From JBBDQZ01 sp040905705 (GTDB taxonomy: Bacteria > Bacteroidota > Rhodothermia > Balneolales > Natronogracilivirgulaceae): a stretch of DNA of 60,464 bases. The DNA is taken from the NCBI GenBank assembly GCA_040905705.1, contig JBBDQZ010000002.1, positions 1 through 60,464 on the forward strand. The letters run 5' to 3'. Every line of letters begins with the position of its first letter. The stretch's first letter is position 1. This document shows, piece by piece, positions 52,273-60,464 of this stretch. The position numbers and the translations under genes are program-made. A model generated the notes under the pieces. It searched no databases. It had not been told where the DNA came from and was given only the letters and a program-made list of their open reading frames with translations.

Positions 52273-54686
52273 AATGCTTTTCCTTTGGGTGTGGATCCGG
52301 ACGTTGCAGATTTTTTCTTTGCAGATCCCGGCTTCCCGGAATTAATTTTTTCAGATCTGTTTTTGGCGGATCCGGTACGAGTCATCTTGATCAGCGCATA
52401 TACAGCGATACCGGCCACACTCATCACCACAACCTCACCCATCGTATCCAGAGCTCTGAAATCTACAAGAATTACATTGACAATATTTCTTCCGTGCGCC
52501 AACGGATAGCTTGCTTCTGCATAGAATTCGGATATGAACATATCAAGCGGCGTTGAAGTGGCCGTATATATCAGCAAGGTCATAAGCAAGCCGGAAGCAA
52601 CAGCCACAAAGGCGTCACGTGACTGTGAAATGAGATTTCGTGTAGCCTGGAGCTGTGGAACGTGGATCAACACCAGCACAACCAGTATAACCGTAAGTGT
52701 TTCCACCATCACCTGGGTCATTGCAAGATCAGCCGCACCGTGAATAAGATAGATGAGTGCCAAATTAAAGCCGACCACTCCGGCACCTATGACCATCGTC
52801 AGACGGGAATGCCCGAACGCAAGTATGATACCCAGTGAAGTGAAAATCGCTATAACCAATGCCCATTCATAAAAATAGATTTCTGTAAAATCGGGATTCA
52901 GGATCACACCCGATCGACTCACAAAAGTATATCCGATACCGATCAGTGCCGCAATAAGAATGGTAACCAGATAATTTGAAATCAGGCCGTTCTGTAATAC
53001 ACGGGTCTGCCAGCCAGCCAGCCCGAGCATACCGTTAACAAGATTTTCATAGACTTTCACCGGAAACTTTGCGAATCCGGTTTGATATACCCTCATTGGT
53101 ATTGAGTCACGCAAATAGTCCCAATGCCAGTAAACAAGGATTCCACCGGCAAGGGTAACAACACTCAGGATCAGTGGCAAATTAATACCATGCCACAAAG
53201 AAAGATAGAAGTTCATCGGTGCGCCCCAAACTCCGGAAGCTGCCGGCACCATCAGGTTTTTATCGACAAGAAATGGCCATATCCCAAAAATCATACTGAG
53301 CACTGCGAGAACAGCCGACCCGATCCACATGGAAAAAGGTGCTTCATGGGCTTTATGAGGTGTTTTTACCTGTTTCCCAAAAAACGGACGAATCACAACG
53401 ATCGCCGAGGCCGCCACAATAGCCATATTGGCAATCACGGCAACAGATATAAACAGCACCGGCCAGCCGGCCACCTCCAGCGCTGATTCATAAAGCAGTT
53501 CTTTGGCAATAAAACCATACAGTGGTGGAATACCGGCCATGGACAGTGCTGCAATGATCGCAGTTACCGCTGAAATGGGCATCAGGCTCCACAGGCCGCC
53601 CAGTTTCAGCACATCTCTGGTACCTGCCTCGTGATCAATGGCACCAGCCACCATAAAGAGTGCCCCTTTATACATGGCGTGAGTAAAAATATAAACGACC
53701 AATGCTTGCATGGCCAACCCGGTACCCAACCCTATCAACATCATCATCGTCCCAAGCGACATAACCGTGGAATAAGCCAGTATTTGCTTCATGTCAGTAA
53801 AGCTGATTGAAAGCCAGGCACTCATTAGCAGGGTTACCAGACCGAAACCACCCACTAAAATCAACCAGGGTTCTGTTGAACCAAGCACCGGATGGAGTCG
53901 CGCCAGAATATAGACTCCCGCCTTGACCATAGTTGCGGAGTGCAAATAGGCACTGACCGGGGTCGGTGCCGCCATGGCGCTGGGCAACCAGAAATGAAAA
54001 GGGAATTGAGCGGATTTTGTAAATGCCCCACCGAGGACAAGCAAAAGAATAGGCAGATAATGTAAATGATTACGGACGATATCGCCCTCGTTTAGCAGAG
54101 TGGACACCTCCCAATGCCCCGTTGCAAAACCCATCAATATCATTCCGGCCAACAGCGCCAACCCACCAATTCCTGTAACCAGTAATGCTTGCAAAGCCGC
54201 TTTCCGGGAAGCTTCCTGTTCGTGGTTAAATCCAATCAACAAATAGGATGTGAAACTGGTCAACTCCCAGAATACAAATATACTGATAAGATTGTCGGCC
54301 AGGACCACCCCAAGCATTGACCCCATGAAGAGCAGATTGGTACAATGAAAACGGGGAAGATAAATGTTATCATGCAGATAGCCATTTCCATATAAAACAA
54401 TAAATGTTCCAATACCCGTGATGATCAGCCCGAACATCAGGCTGAGGCCGTCGAGATAAAAGGCAAGATTGACCTCGAAATAATCCATAGAAACCCATAC
54501 AGTCGATTGAGTCACCGTACCACCCGTGGCAATTTCAGGTATCCAGGAAACGAGATAGATAAAGCTGCTCAGTGGTAACAGTGCCAGCACCCATCCGGCT
54601 TTCTCCTTCAACAGGCCGCTCAACCATGGTGTCACCAGGGCCACCCCGAAAATAAGTGCAATCATGATCAGCATAAAAGCCTCCAT
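52269..54686 (-). CDS. mrpA: Mrp Na+/H+ antiporter subunit A
   Basis: Largest subunit, 805 aa, made of a NuoL-like pump domain (about 1-500) and a C-terminal NuoJ-like/MnhB-type part (about 600-770). Seen are FWELTSFTSYLLIGF near 131-145, the GGAFTKSAQFPFHFWLPSAMAAPTPVSAYLHSATMVKAGVY region in pieces near 219-260 with its buried Lys residues, and AYSTVMSLGTMMMLIG near 306. The late GAADLAMTQVMVETLTVILV segment is typical of the MrpA tail. The last 35 residues are low-complexity and basic (SAKNRSEKINSGKPG...). About 200 bases separate it from mrpG. Confidence 0.94.
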   Translation of the reverse strand: MEAFMLIMIALIFGVALVTPWLSGLLKEKAGWVLALLPLSSFIYLVSWIPEIATGGTVTQSTVWVSMDYFEVNLAFYLDGLSLMFGLIITGIGTFIVLYGNGYLHDNIYLPRFHCTNLLFMGSMLGVVLADNLISIFVFWELTSFTSYLLIGFNHEQEASRKAALQALLVTGIGGLALLAGMILMGFATGHWEVSTLLNEGDIVRNHLHYLPILLLVLGGAFTKSAQFPFHFWLPSAMAAPTPVSAYLHSATMVKAGVYILARLHPVLGSTEPWLILVGGFGLVTLLMSAWLSISFTDMKQILAYSTVMSLGTMMMLIGLGTGLAMQALVVYIFTHAMYKGALFMVAGAIDHEAGTRDVLKLGGLWSLMPISAVTAIIAALSMAGIPPLYGFIAKELLYESALEVAGWPVLFISVAVIANMAIVAASAIVVIRPFFGKQVKTPHKAHEAPFSMWIGSAVLAVLSMIFGIWPFLVDKNLMVPAASGVWGAPMNFYLSLWHGINLPLILSVVTLAGGILVYWHWDYLRDSIPMRVYQTGFAKFPVKVYENLVNGMLGLAGWQTRVLQNGLISNYLVTILIAALIGIGYTFVSRSGVILNPDFTEIYFYEWALVIAIFTSLGIILAFGHSRLTMVIGAGVVGFNLALIYLIHGAADLAMTQVMVETLTVILVVLVLIHVPQLQATRNLISQSRDAFVAVASGLLMTLLIYTATSTPLDMFISEFYAEASYPLAHGRNIVNVILVDFRALDTMGEVVVMSVAGIAVYALIKMTRTGSAKNRSEKINSGKPGSAKKKSATSGSTPKGKAL

Positions 54687-54884
54687 CCGGTATGGATCCG
54701 GGCAGAGAACAGATCAACACCGTACAATAACAACGGTGAATCCTTCTTTTTCATCACCCGGGACAACGACAACATTCGACCATGAAATTCACGGAAGTTT
54801 CGGAATAGGGTCACTATAATTAAATCAGAACGATAATATTGACCTTTCATGAATTTATAGCTCTATATCTGTTCCGGTTGCCAT

Positions 54885-55259
54885 TCAGTGCGGATCCGGG
54901 TGATTACCGGATGAAAGTCCGGCTTTTCTGGATCGCTCATAATAAGATTTCAAATCATCCACGATAGTGCCTTTCCAAAATTTGATCCCATGATAATAGG
55001 CGGCTCTTCCTATAGTATGGGCAGCTACAGGTGCTGTCATCAGAACAAAGATAATGGTAGCAACAGCACGGGATACGATACCGATTTCAGCATAGGTAAA
55101 TGCCACAGCAAGGAGTATAAGTCCTATGCCAAGGGTACCGGCTTTCGTGGAAGCATGCATGCGCATCAGAATATCAGGTAACCGCAAAATACCTACAGCG
55201 GCAACAAACATAAAAAACCCACCTAATATCAGACATATTCCCGCTATGATCTCAAACAT
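54885..55259 (-). CDS. mrpG: Mrp Na+/H+ antiporter subunit G
   Basis: Membrane subunit of 124 aa with three helices. The start at 55259 (MFEIIAGICLILGGFFMFVA) overlaps the mrpF stop by 8 bases; the longer frame runs inside mrpF. Signature: AAVGILRLPDILMRMHASTKAGTLGIGLIL, read in pieces near 20-48. The C-terminus ends in a hydrophilic tail (KAGLSSGNHPDPH). No protein-coding signal is seen in the 198-base gap before mrpA. Confidence 0.92.
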   Translation of the reverse strand: MFEIIAGICLILGGFFMFVAAVGILRLPDILMRMHASTKAGTLGIGLILLAVAFTYAEIGIVSRAVATIIFVLMTAPVAAHTIGRAAYYHGIKFWKGTIVDDLKSYYERSRKAGLSSGNHPDPH

Positions 55260-55545
55260 GTTGATCCTCTCTTCGCTGTGAAGCCCGTAAAAATATATAT
55301 CGGGCAAACGCAACGGTGCCAAAAAATGCGATCAGGGCCAGGGCAATGGCAACATCCAGGTAGACAGGATGCCCGGAGGATATCGAATAGGTTGCGATGT
55401 AGCCCATCACTACAAATGCGATCAGGTCCAGGGCAACCACACGGTCGGGCGGTGTGGGACCGATAATCATTCTGACAAGCGAAATCAGTAGAGACAGGCT
55501 TAGAAAAACATAAACAACAATAATAGCAATCGAAAAAAAGTTCAT
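55252..55545 (-). CDS. mrpF: Mrp Na+/H+ antiporter subunit F
   Basis: Three-helix subunit of 97 aa. Family landmarks: LLISLVRMIIGPTPPDRVVALDL near 19-41, and VYLDVAIALALIAFFGTVAFARY near 63-85. It is the first gene of the operon, which runs F-G-A-B-C-D-E rather than the usual A to G. The operon promoter probably lies in the 262 bases upstream (55546-55807), where nothing specific is visible. Confidence 0.92.
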   Translation of the reverse strand: MNFFSIAIIVVYVFLSLSLLISLVRMIIGPTPPDRVVALDLIAFVVMGYIATYSISSGHPVYLDVAIALALIAFFGTVAFARYIFLRASQRREDQHV

Positions 55546-55807
55546 AATAATGTTAGTCTCAAAAACCAGATACTACAGAAATGGAAAGGGTGCATCCGAT
55601 TTTCAGGTACGGTTCGGGATTAAATATAAGAAACCGACTAATACGCAACAAGAGAGAACAAATTGAACATTTATCAGGCTTTCAATAACCGTATCAAAAA
55701 TTAACAGCATATGACCTGTAAATTGACTCTTCCTGGAGAAATTATCGGCAACATCTTATCATTTTTAAATGTACATGAAGTCACAGACATCATCTCCAAA
55801 ATGAAAG

Positions 55808-56062
55808 TCAGCTCTTTCTCTCGTCAAATATTTTGTCCAACGCCTTGATGACTTCTTCAATGCCTTTCTGAAGTTCGGCATACTCCAGATTACGCTTTCT
55901 GGATTGCAGATGATTCCACAAACCTTTGAGTATGCGAAGATCCTCATCCTGAAGATCGTTATATGCCGTTTCAAAATTTCCAGTGGGTTTCAAATACAAG
56001 TCGATAGTTCCTTTCGACCATACCATGATAAAATCCCTGCTTTTACTGATAGAAACTTTCAT
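55808..56062 (-). CDS. hypothetical protein, 84 aa
   Basis: No family recognised. The first half has beta character (MKVSISKSRDFIMVWSKG), the second is a charged helix (NLEYAELQKGIEEVIKALDKIF). No signal peptide or membrane segment, and no strong ribosome site. Protein-like composition and length support a gene, but modestly. It is upstream of the Mrp operon on the same strand, separated by 262 bases. Confidence 0.45.
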   Translation of the reverse strand: MKVSISKSRDFIMVWSKGTIDLYLKPTGNFETAYNDLQDEDLRILKGLWNHLQSRKRNLEYAELQKGIEEVIKALDKIFDERKS

Positions 56063-56378
56063 GCTAAATATTGATATAGATTCCAGTGCATGCTCGCATT
56101 AAGCGGGAGTAAATGCAACAAAAACACGTAATTAAATATTAAATATTTTCACCCGCTTGTTTCATTACACATGCATCATCTGTAAAAACTTTTTGATGCA
56201 ATTACTACTACAGGGAAATAATATAATACAAATCTGGCTTTTCGAGTCATTACGGTTTGCCATATATAGTGCCCCCACCACTCATTTCCAGCTCATAATG
56301 CCAATGGTACAGTCAATCACAACCGTAATCCCAATATACCCGGCGAGTCGTTTTCAAACCCTTGCTCCAGACAAATTT
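56063..56378. other. 316-base intergenic stretch
   Basis: AT-rich; no gene, repeat or strong hairpin seen between the two minus-strand genes. Short open frames here do not look protein-like. Confidence 0.4.
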
Positions 56379-56849
56379 TCAGGGAATTGATGTGGATTGC
56401 CATGCTTCAAACAGCCACTCTCCGTCACGATTCACATAGACAATAGTAAACCGAAGCGGTACTACAAGTTCCTCGCCTCTAACTGTCACATACACATCCG
56501 ATATTCCGTTCAGTATACCAACATTGGGAGTGATAAACCGCGCTTCCAGATTCCTGTGTACAAGGTTTTGATAGATGACCTCGCCACTGCGAAGAGGCTG
56601 CATGAACTCCTCTTTATGATCTATTGATGAATTGGAATGAGTATAAGTGAGAGTTGGTGACAACATCGCCTCAAGATTGTCGTAGTCTTCAGATGCCAGG
56701 TACTGTATCCGTTGCTGTTCCCTTTCAATCAACAACTCCGTATCCGGCATCTCAACATCTTGTGTCAAAGATTGATCAGGTTGTTCACAACCCGAAAGAA
56801 TAAGTACCGTCAAAAAAAGTACAGGGAAGTATTGTTTAATCAATATCAT
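56379..56849 (-). CDS. NTF2-like (DUF4440-type) lipoprotein
   Basis: Lipoprotein of 156 aa from the ATG at 56849. The signal MILIKQYFPVLFLTVLILSGC ends at the lipid-modified Cys21; the longer frame to 56894 would bury this signal. The mature part is a SnoaL/NTF2-like cone fold of the DUF4440 kind: EREQQRIQYLASEDYDNLEAMLSP near 40-63, LTYTHSNSSIDHKEEFMQPL near 64-83, and a final strand FTIVYVNRDGEWLFEAWQST. Such proteins bind small ligands or act as isomerase-like enzymes; no role can be assigned. Convergent neighbours are absent; gdhA is divergent. Confidence 0.75.
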   Translation of the reverse strand: MILIKQYFPVLFLTVLILSGCEQPDQSLTQDVEMPDTELLIEREQQRIQYLASEDYDNLEAMLSPTLTYTHSNSSIDHKEEFMQPLRSGEVIYQNLVHRNLEARFITPNVGILNGISDVYVTVRGEELVVPLRFTIVYVNRDGEWLFEAWQSTSIP

Positions 56850-57269
56850 TATCAAGGTGTTTCGTGTGGAAATTATCAATGAATCAATAAGCATGATTCC
56901 ATTATCAATTCAAAATTTTTTTACAATCATAACTGAAAAACGCTATCGCCTGATAATAATAAATTTAAACAAAAGTATTAAATCGCATTTGGTACCATCC
57001 CACTGGATCACATGATTTCACAGACGTTTAAAATTTGCAAGACCTTATAACGGCCTATTTATTTCCGCATCATTTTCTTAGATCTTAATTCTAAAATATT
57101 AATGCAAATACACATTTGGCTGTATTTGCGAATTTTTACATTTAAGGATTAAAAGTCTTATATTTGAGGGCTTTTCAACGGCTTGTTTAAAAAAGCAGGA
57201 GGAATCTTTTATTATTTTTAGTGGCCGTAAGTATTTTATACAATAATTATTTAAATACATTTTTATTCC
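56850..57269. other. 420-base divergent region with candidate gdhA promoter
   Basis: AT-rich, no gene. TATATTTG at 57159-57166 matches the Bacteroidota -7 pattern TAnnTTTG. A partner TTTG lies at 57125-57128, but the spacing is longer than usual, so the match is weak. It would give gdhA a leader of roughly 100 nt. Confidence 0.3.
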
Positions 57270-58631
57270 ATGGAACCATATGAACAATTAATGACCGATG
57301 ATAATCTCATTAATTTATATAAAACGGTAAAACGACGTAATCCGGGAGAAAAAGAATTTCAACAGGCCGTTCATGAAGTTTTTCAGTCTCTTGGGCCGGT
57401 ACTTGAAAAATATCCTGAACTGACGAATCGTAAAGTTCTTGAACGCATTTGTGAGCCTGAACGCCAGATCATTTTCAGAGTACCCTGGCAGGATGACAAT
57501 GGGGACATACAGATTAATCGTGGGTTCAGGGTAGAGTTTAATAGCGCTTTGGGGCCATATAAAGGGGGCTTGCGTTTTCATGAATCTGTCAATCTGAGCG
57601 TTATCAAATTTCTCGGGTTTGAACAGGTATTTAAAAATGCCCTTACCGGCATGCCTATTGGTGGAGGAAAAGGTGGTGCCGATTTTAATCCCAAAGGTCG
57701 ATCTGACGATGAGATAATGCGATTTTGTCAAAGTTTTATGACAGAATTATATCGGCATCTTGGTGAATATACGGATGTGCCTGCCGGTGATATAGGAGTC
57801 GGTACACGCGAAATCGGATATTTGTTCGGGCAGTACAAACGTATAACAAATCGTTATGAATCGGCTATGATAACCGGAAAAGGCATCGATTGGGGAGGCA
57901 CCCTTGTACGAAAAGAAGCTACAGGTTACGGTCTTATCTATTTTGTCCGTGAGATGCTGAAAATAAGAAACGAAACTTTTGACGGCAAAAAATGCCTGGT
58001 ATCCGGATCAGGCAATGTTGCTATCTATGCAATTGAGAAAATTCATCAATTAGGAGGAAAAGTAATCGCCTGTTCCGATTCCAACGGGGTAGTCTATGAT
58101 AAAGAAGGCATTGACCTTGAAGCCATTAAACAAATTAAAGAAGTGGAGCGCGGACGTATTGCTGATTACCTGAAGTACCGGCCCAATGCCAGTTATACAG
58201 CCAATGCCAATATTTGGGAAATAAAATGTGATATCGCTCTTCCGTGTGCCACGCAAAACGAATTAGACGGAAAAGATGCCAAAATACTGGTTGAAAATGG
58301 TTGCTCGATCGTTGCTGAGGGAGCCAATATGCCCACTACAGAAAGCGGAATTAAAGTTTTGCATATTGCAAACGTTGCCTTCGGGCCAGGGAAAGCAGCA
58401 AATGCCGGTGGTGTGGCAACATCAGCCCTTGAAATGCACCAGAATGCCAGTCGTGATGTCTGGACTTTCCAGTATACAGATGAACGCCTCATTGATATTA
58501 TGAAACGCATCCATAATAATTGCTACAAAACAGCTGAGGAATTTGGAACACCGGGAAACTACATTCATGGGGCAAATATTGCCGGTTTTATAAAAGTAGC
58601 CCGTTCCATGATCGCGCTTGGATTAATATAA
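57270..58631 (+). CDS. gdhA: NADP-specific glutamate dehydrogenase
   Basis: Makes glutamate from 2-oxoglutarate and ammonia. The 453 residues match the hexameric type I enzyme. Family segments: GYKGGLRFHESVN-like YKGGLRFHESVNLSVIKFLG in pieces near 97-116, and the active-site PIGGGKGGADFNPKGRSD near 129-146, whose Lys is catalytic. Others are DVPAGDIGVGTREIGYLFG near 169-187 and the NAD(P) fold CLVSGSGNVAIYAIEKI near 243-259, followed by Ser (CSDSNG), typical of NADP preference. It is monocistronic. The leucine dehydrogenase at 31295-32362 is a distant cousin. Confidence 0.95.
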   Translation: MEPYEQLMTDDNLINLYKTVKRRNPGEKEFQQAVHEVFQSLGPVLEKYPELTNRKVLERICEPERQIIFRVPWQDDNGDIQINRGFRVEFNSALGPYKGGLRFHESVNLSVIKFLGFEQVFKNALTGMPIGGGKGGADFNPKGRSDDEIMRFCQSFMTELYRHLGEYTDVPAGDIGVGTREIGYLFGQYKRITNRYESAMITGKGIDWGGTLVRKEATGYGLIYFVREMLKIRNETFDGKKCLVSGSGNVAIYAIEKIHQLGGKVIACSDSNGVVYDKEGIDLEAIKQIKEVERGRIADYLKYRPNASYTANANIWEIKCDIALPCATQNELDGKDAKILVENGCSIVAEGANMPTTESGIKVLHIANVAFGPGKAANAGGVATSALEMHQNASRDVWTFQYTDERLIDIMKRIHNNCYKTAEEFGTPGNYIHGANIAGFIKVARSMIALGLI

Positions 58632-58793
58632 AATCTCCATATCCGGTCTGAAAAATAAGTTGATTATTCCTGTACCGTTATCCTTAAGGGTAAAGTAGAA
58701 GTCAGGGATATCGGCAGCATTGCCGAAACAGTCCCTTGTGCGTTATCCGTTCATGGCATAATCTGGTGTTATCATCCATTTTATGTAACTAAC

Positions 58794-58822
58794 CCCCGTG
58801 GGATCGGCATGCCGAAACGGGG
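58794..58822 (+). other. nested hairpin just before PAS kinase gene
   Basis: CCCCGT (58794-58799) pairs with ACGGGG (58817-58822). Inside lies the self-complementary TCGGCATGCCGA. A related TCGGCA-GCAT-TGCCGA hairpin is at 58711-58726. After the second hairpin comes CTCTGTTTTTT, ending two bases before the kinase ATG. It could be the gdhA terminator or an attenuator for the kinase gene. Confidence 0.45.
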
Positions 58823-58838
58823 ATAAACTCTGTTTTTT

Positions 58839-59906
58839 ATGAATGTTCCGGATTTTAAATATGAACTTTTCTTTGAATTATCACCCGATTTATTATGTAT
58901 AGCAGGATATGACGGTTATTTTAAAAAAATTAACAGAGCCGTTTCAGAACTGCTGGGCTATACGATGGAGGAATTGTATTCCAGGCCTATCAATGATTTT
59001 GTATATCATGCCGACAAGGATATTACCGCCAGGGTCCGTGGGGAACTGACCCGGTCAAAGCCTTTACTGAATTTCGAAAACCGGTATGTAACCAAAGACG
59101 GTAAGATCGTATGGTTGTCCTGGACTTCCCTTCCGGTTGACAGCGACCAGCTGGTTTTCGCCATCGCCAAAAATATTACCCATAAGAAAAAACTGGAATC
59201 TGAACGGAATGAGCAGCTTGCCAATCTCACCCGGGTTAACAAAGACCTCAAACAGTTATCTTTTACAACCTCGCATGACTTAAGATCACCCATTCATAAT
59301 TTACTGAATGTTTTCAGCCTGATCGATATTTCCAAAATCAGCGATAAGGAAACATTGGAACTGATAGAGATCCTGAAATTATCAGGAGAGCAGCTGAATC
59401 AGACCGTAAATAATTATGTCGATGCTCTTAGTGAAAAACAGACGACACATGCCAGTTTGGAAGAAATAGACTTGAAGGAAATTCTGGATGGTGTGCTCCA
59501 GTCCATTAATTCTTTAATTCAAACCTCAAAAGCAACCATCCATGTTGATTTCTCCAGGCTTCGAACCATCAGATTCAATAAATCGTACCTGGAAAGTGTA
59601 TTTCTGAACCTGATCACCAATTCCATTAAATACGCCAGACCCGACAGACCACCCGTCATATCAATTCATTCCGAGAAGATAAACGGTTCTGGTCGTCTGA
59701 TTGTGTCTGATAACGGACTGGGTTTTGATATGAAGAAAGTAAAAAACAAACTCTTCGGCCTGCATCAAAAATTCCATGACCACGTAGACAGCAAAGGTAT
59801 CGGCCTTTATTTAGTATACAACCACGTCACCAGCCTGGGAGGGAAAATTAGCGTGGAAAGTAAAGTTAATGAAGGTGCAAAGTTTATTATTTCGTTTAAA
59901 GGTTAG
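58839..59906 (+). CDS. PAS-domain sensor histidine kinase
   Basis: Soluble-type kinase of 355 aa. The N-terminal PAS fold (about 8-118) includes ELSPDLLCIAGYDGYFKKIN, LLGYTMEELYSRPINDFV and ENRYVTKDGKIVWLSW, followed by AIAKNITHKKKLE, the normal PAS-kinase link. The His box is FTTSHDLRSPIHN (His146). The ATPase domain has NLITNSIKYARPD, VSDNGLGFDMKKV and KGIGLYLVYNHV. No membrane helix and no receiver domain. No response regulator lies beside it in the window, so its partner is unknown. Confidence 0.88.
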   Translation: MNVPDFKYELFFELSPDLLCIAGYDGYFKKINRAVSELLGYTMEELYSRPINDFVYHADKDITARVRGELTRSKPLLNFENRYVTKDGKIVWLSWTSLPVDSDQLVFAIAKNITHKKKLESERNEQLANLTRVNKDLKQLSFTTSHDLRSPIHNLLNVFSLIDISKISDKETLELIEILKLSGEQLNQTVNNYVDALSEKQTTHASLEEIDLKEILDGVLQSINSLIQTSKATIHVDFSRLRTIRFNKSYLESVFLNLITNSIKYARPDRPPVISIHSEKINGSGRLIVSDNGLGFDMKKVKNKLFGLHQKFHDHVDSKGIGLYLVYNHVTSLGGKISVESKVNEGAKFIISFKG

Positions 59907-59918
59907 AGTTTTAAAGAG

Positions 59919-60101
59919 ATGAACTCGCTGAATTATTGGGAGGGGGTCACAAGGTCAAATAGTGCTACTTTTGACTGGGTAAATTATGGAGAGGGGCCCA
60001 TCTATCTGAAGAAAACGAAAACCTTCGATATGATTTTTAAATATAAAATTTATGAGAAATTATTGGAAAATAATAAATTAGCATATTCAATTAATGGGTA
60101 A
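59919..60101 (+). CDS. possible small protein, 60 aa, weak
   Basis: Short frame 12 bases after the kinase gene (MNSLNYWEGVTRSNSATFDW...). It has no recognised domain, signal or strong ribosome site. AT-rich DNA with few stops could produce it by chance. It is listed only because the spacing would suit a co-transcribed small gene. Confidence 0.2.
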   Translation: MNSLNYWEGVTRSNSATFDWVNYGEGPIYLKKTKTFDMIFKYKIYEKLLENNKLAYSING

Positions 60102-60164
60102 ACAATTACTGTTGAAAGTTATCAACAACCATAAAAATTATTGTATTAAGTTCGAGGTTAGGCT

Positions 60165-60464
60165 ATGAAAAAAGTATTTAGAGTAAATGAAATCAGGTTA
60201 GTTGTTGGCCTGGTGTTGACAGGCTTGTTGTGTGCCGCATGTACGGGGATGGCTACCGGAGACGGCATTGTATTGAATGATGCGGATGATAGTGAAGTCG
60301 CCCCGCTTGTGTCACAGGCGCTTGACTATACGGAGAACCCTGTCGATATCCCGAATCCGGACAGAGGCTTTTACCGGCCCCAATCATATGTCGTTCCGGT
60401 CGACAGTGGAACTCCGGGTTTTCCTAATTTAGGAGCCGTTATTAGTGGTACCACGGCCTTTGTT
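60165..60464 (+). CDS. DUF4874/DUF4832-like lipoprotein (partial, cut by window end)
   Basis: The 100 codons visible run open to the window end. Start MKKVFRVNEIRLVV begins a lipoprotein signal that ends in LLCAAC, so Cys26 is the likely lipidation site. A Gly/Asp-rich linker follows. The segment ENPVDIPNPDRGFYRPQ (about 58-74) matches the opening of DUF4874/DUF4832 proteins, which start with a strand ending in N-P-x-R-G-F-Y. These are secreted proteins often linked to polysaccharide breakdown, with a TIM-barrel-like fold; function is not certain. The remainder is outside the window. Confidence 0.65.
   Translation, partial: MKKVFRVNEIRLVVGLVLTGLLCAACTGMATGDGIVLNDADDSEVAPLVSQALDYTENPVDIPNPDRGFYRPQSYVVPVDSGTPGFPNLGAVISGTTAFV

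Noticed and set aside
1..60464. CRISPR arrays, rRNA genes, complete insertion sequences
   Set aside because: No regularly spaced repeats, rRNA segments or transposase genes were found by eye.

Overview
The window looks like chromosome of a marine or halophilic Gram-negative bacterium of the Bacteroidota/Balneolota side, probably Balneolota. This rests on gene content: porin O/P, DUF4202, leucine and NADP-glutamate dehydrogenases, a full Mrp Na+/H+ antiporter, many lipoproteins, and mixed AT/GC composition. It is an inference; there is no rRNA to settle it.

Layout. 1-4600 is an AT-richer accessory patch of orphan genes: an XRE regulator leading a three-gene minus-strand operon, a DUF3102-like protein and two unknown small proteins. 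It abuts a class I/II aminotransferase cut off after about 200 residues, so this may be an element edge. 5600-12340 carries DUF4202, a TlpA-like lipoprotein, KDPG aldolase with an unusual Nramp-like transporter, a small secreted barrel-like protein and a YdbS/YdbT pair of bacterial PH-domain membrane proteins. 12500-20500 holds lipoamide dehydrogenase, a BASS symporter, an acyl-CoA ligase, an M20 amidohydrolase and HtpG. 20500-23800 is a tandem pair of serine beta-lactamase-fold hydrolases, the second with two of its three catalytic motifs degraded. 24100-30300 runs lipB, lipA, plsY, gpsA, an AlbA_2 protein, an IscA-like protein and a second M20 enzyme. 30300-35800 holds Hsp33, leucine dehydrogenase, a THUMP methyltransferase and RecJ. 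A tRNA-Phe(GAA) follows.

36079-44294 is a complete phosphate module: a divergent porin O/P gene, then pstS-pstC-pstA-pstB-phoU-phoB-phoR. A 74-bp leader with a near-perfect palindrome occurs twice in it, before the porin gene and before pstA, at 66/74 identity. 44402-46100 encodes a bactofilin and an actin-like ATPase. The latter is the most striking gene here: its phosphate-1 motif, normally at the extreme N-terminus, sits in the last 18 residues, so it reads as a circularly permuted actin fold. uvrA follows, then an Mrp antiporter operon in the order F-G-A-B-C-D-E. The right end has an NTF2-like lipoprotein, gdhA, a PAS histidine kinase and the start of a DUF4874/DUF4832-like lipoprotein.

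Assignments rest on motif recognition by eye. No alignment, structure prediction or database search was run.
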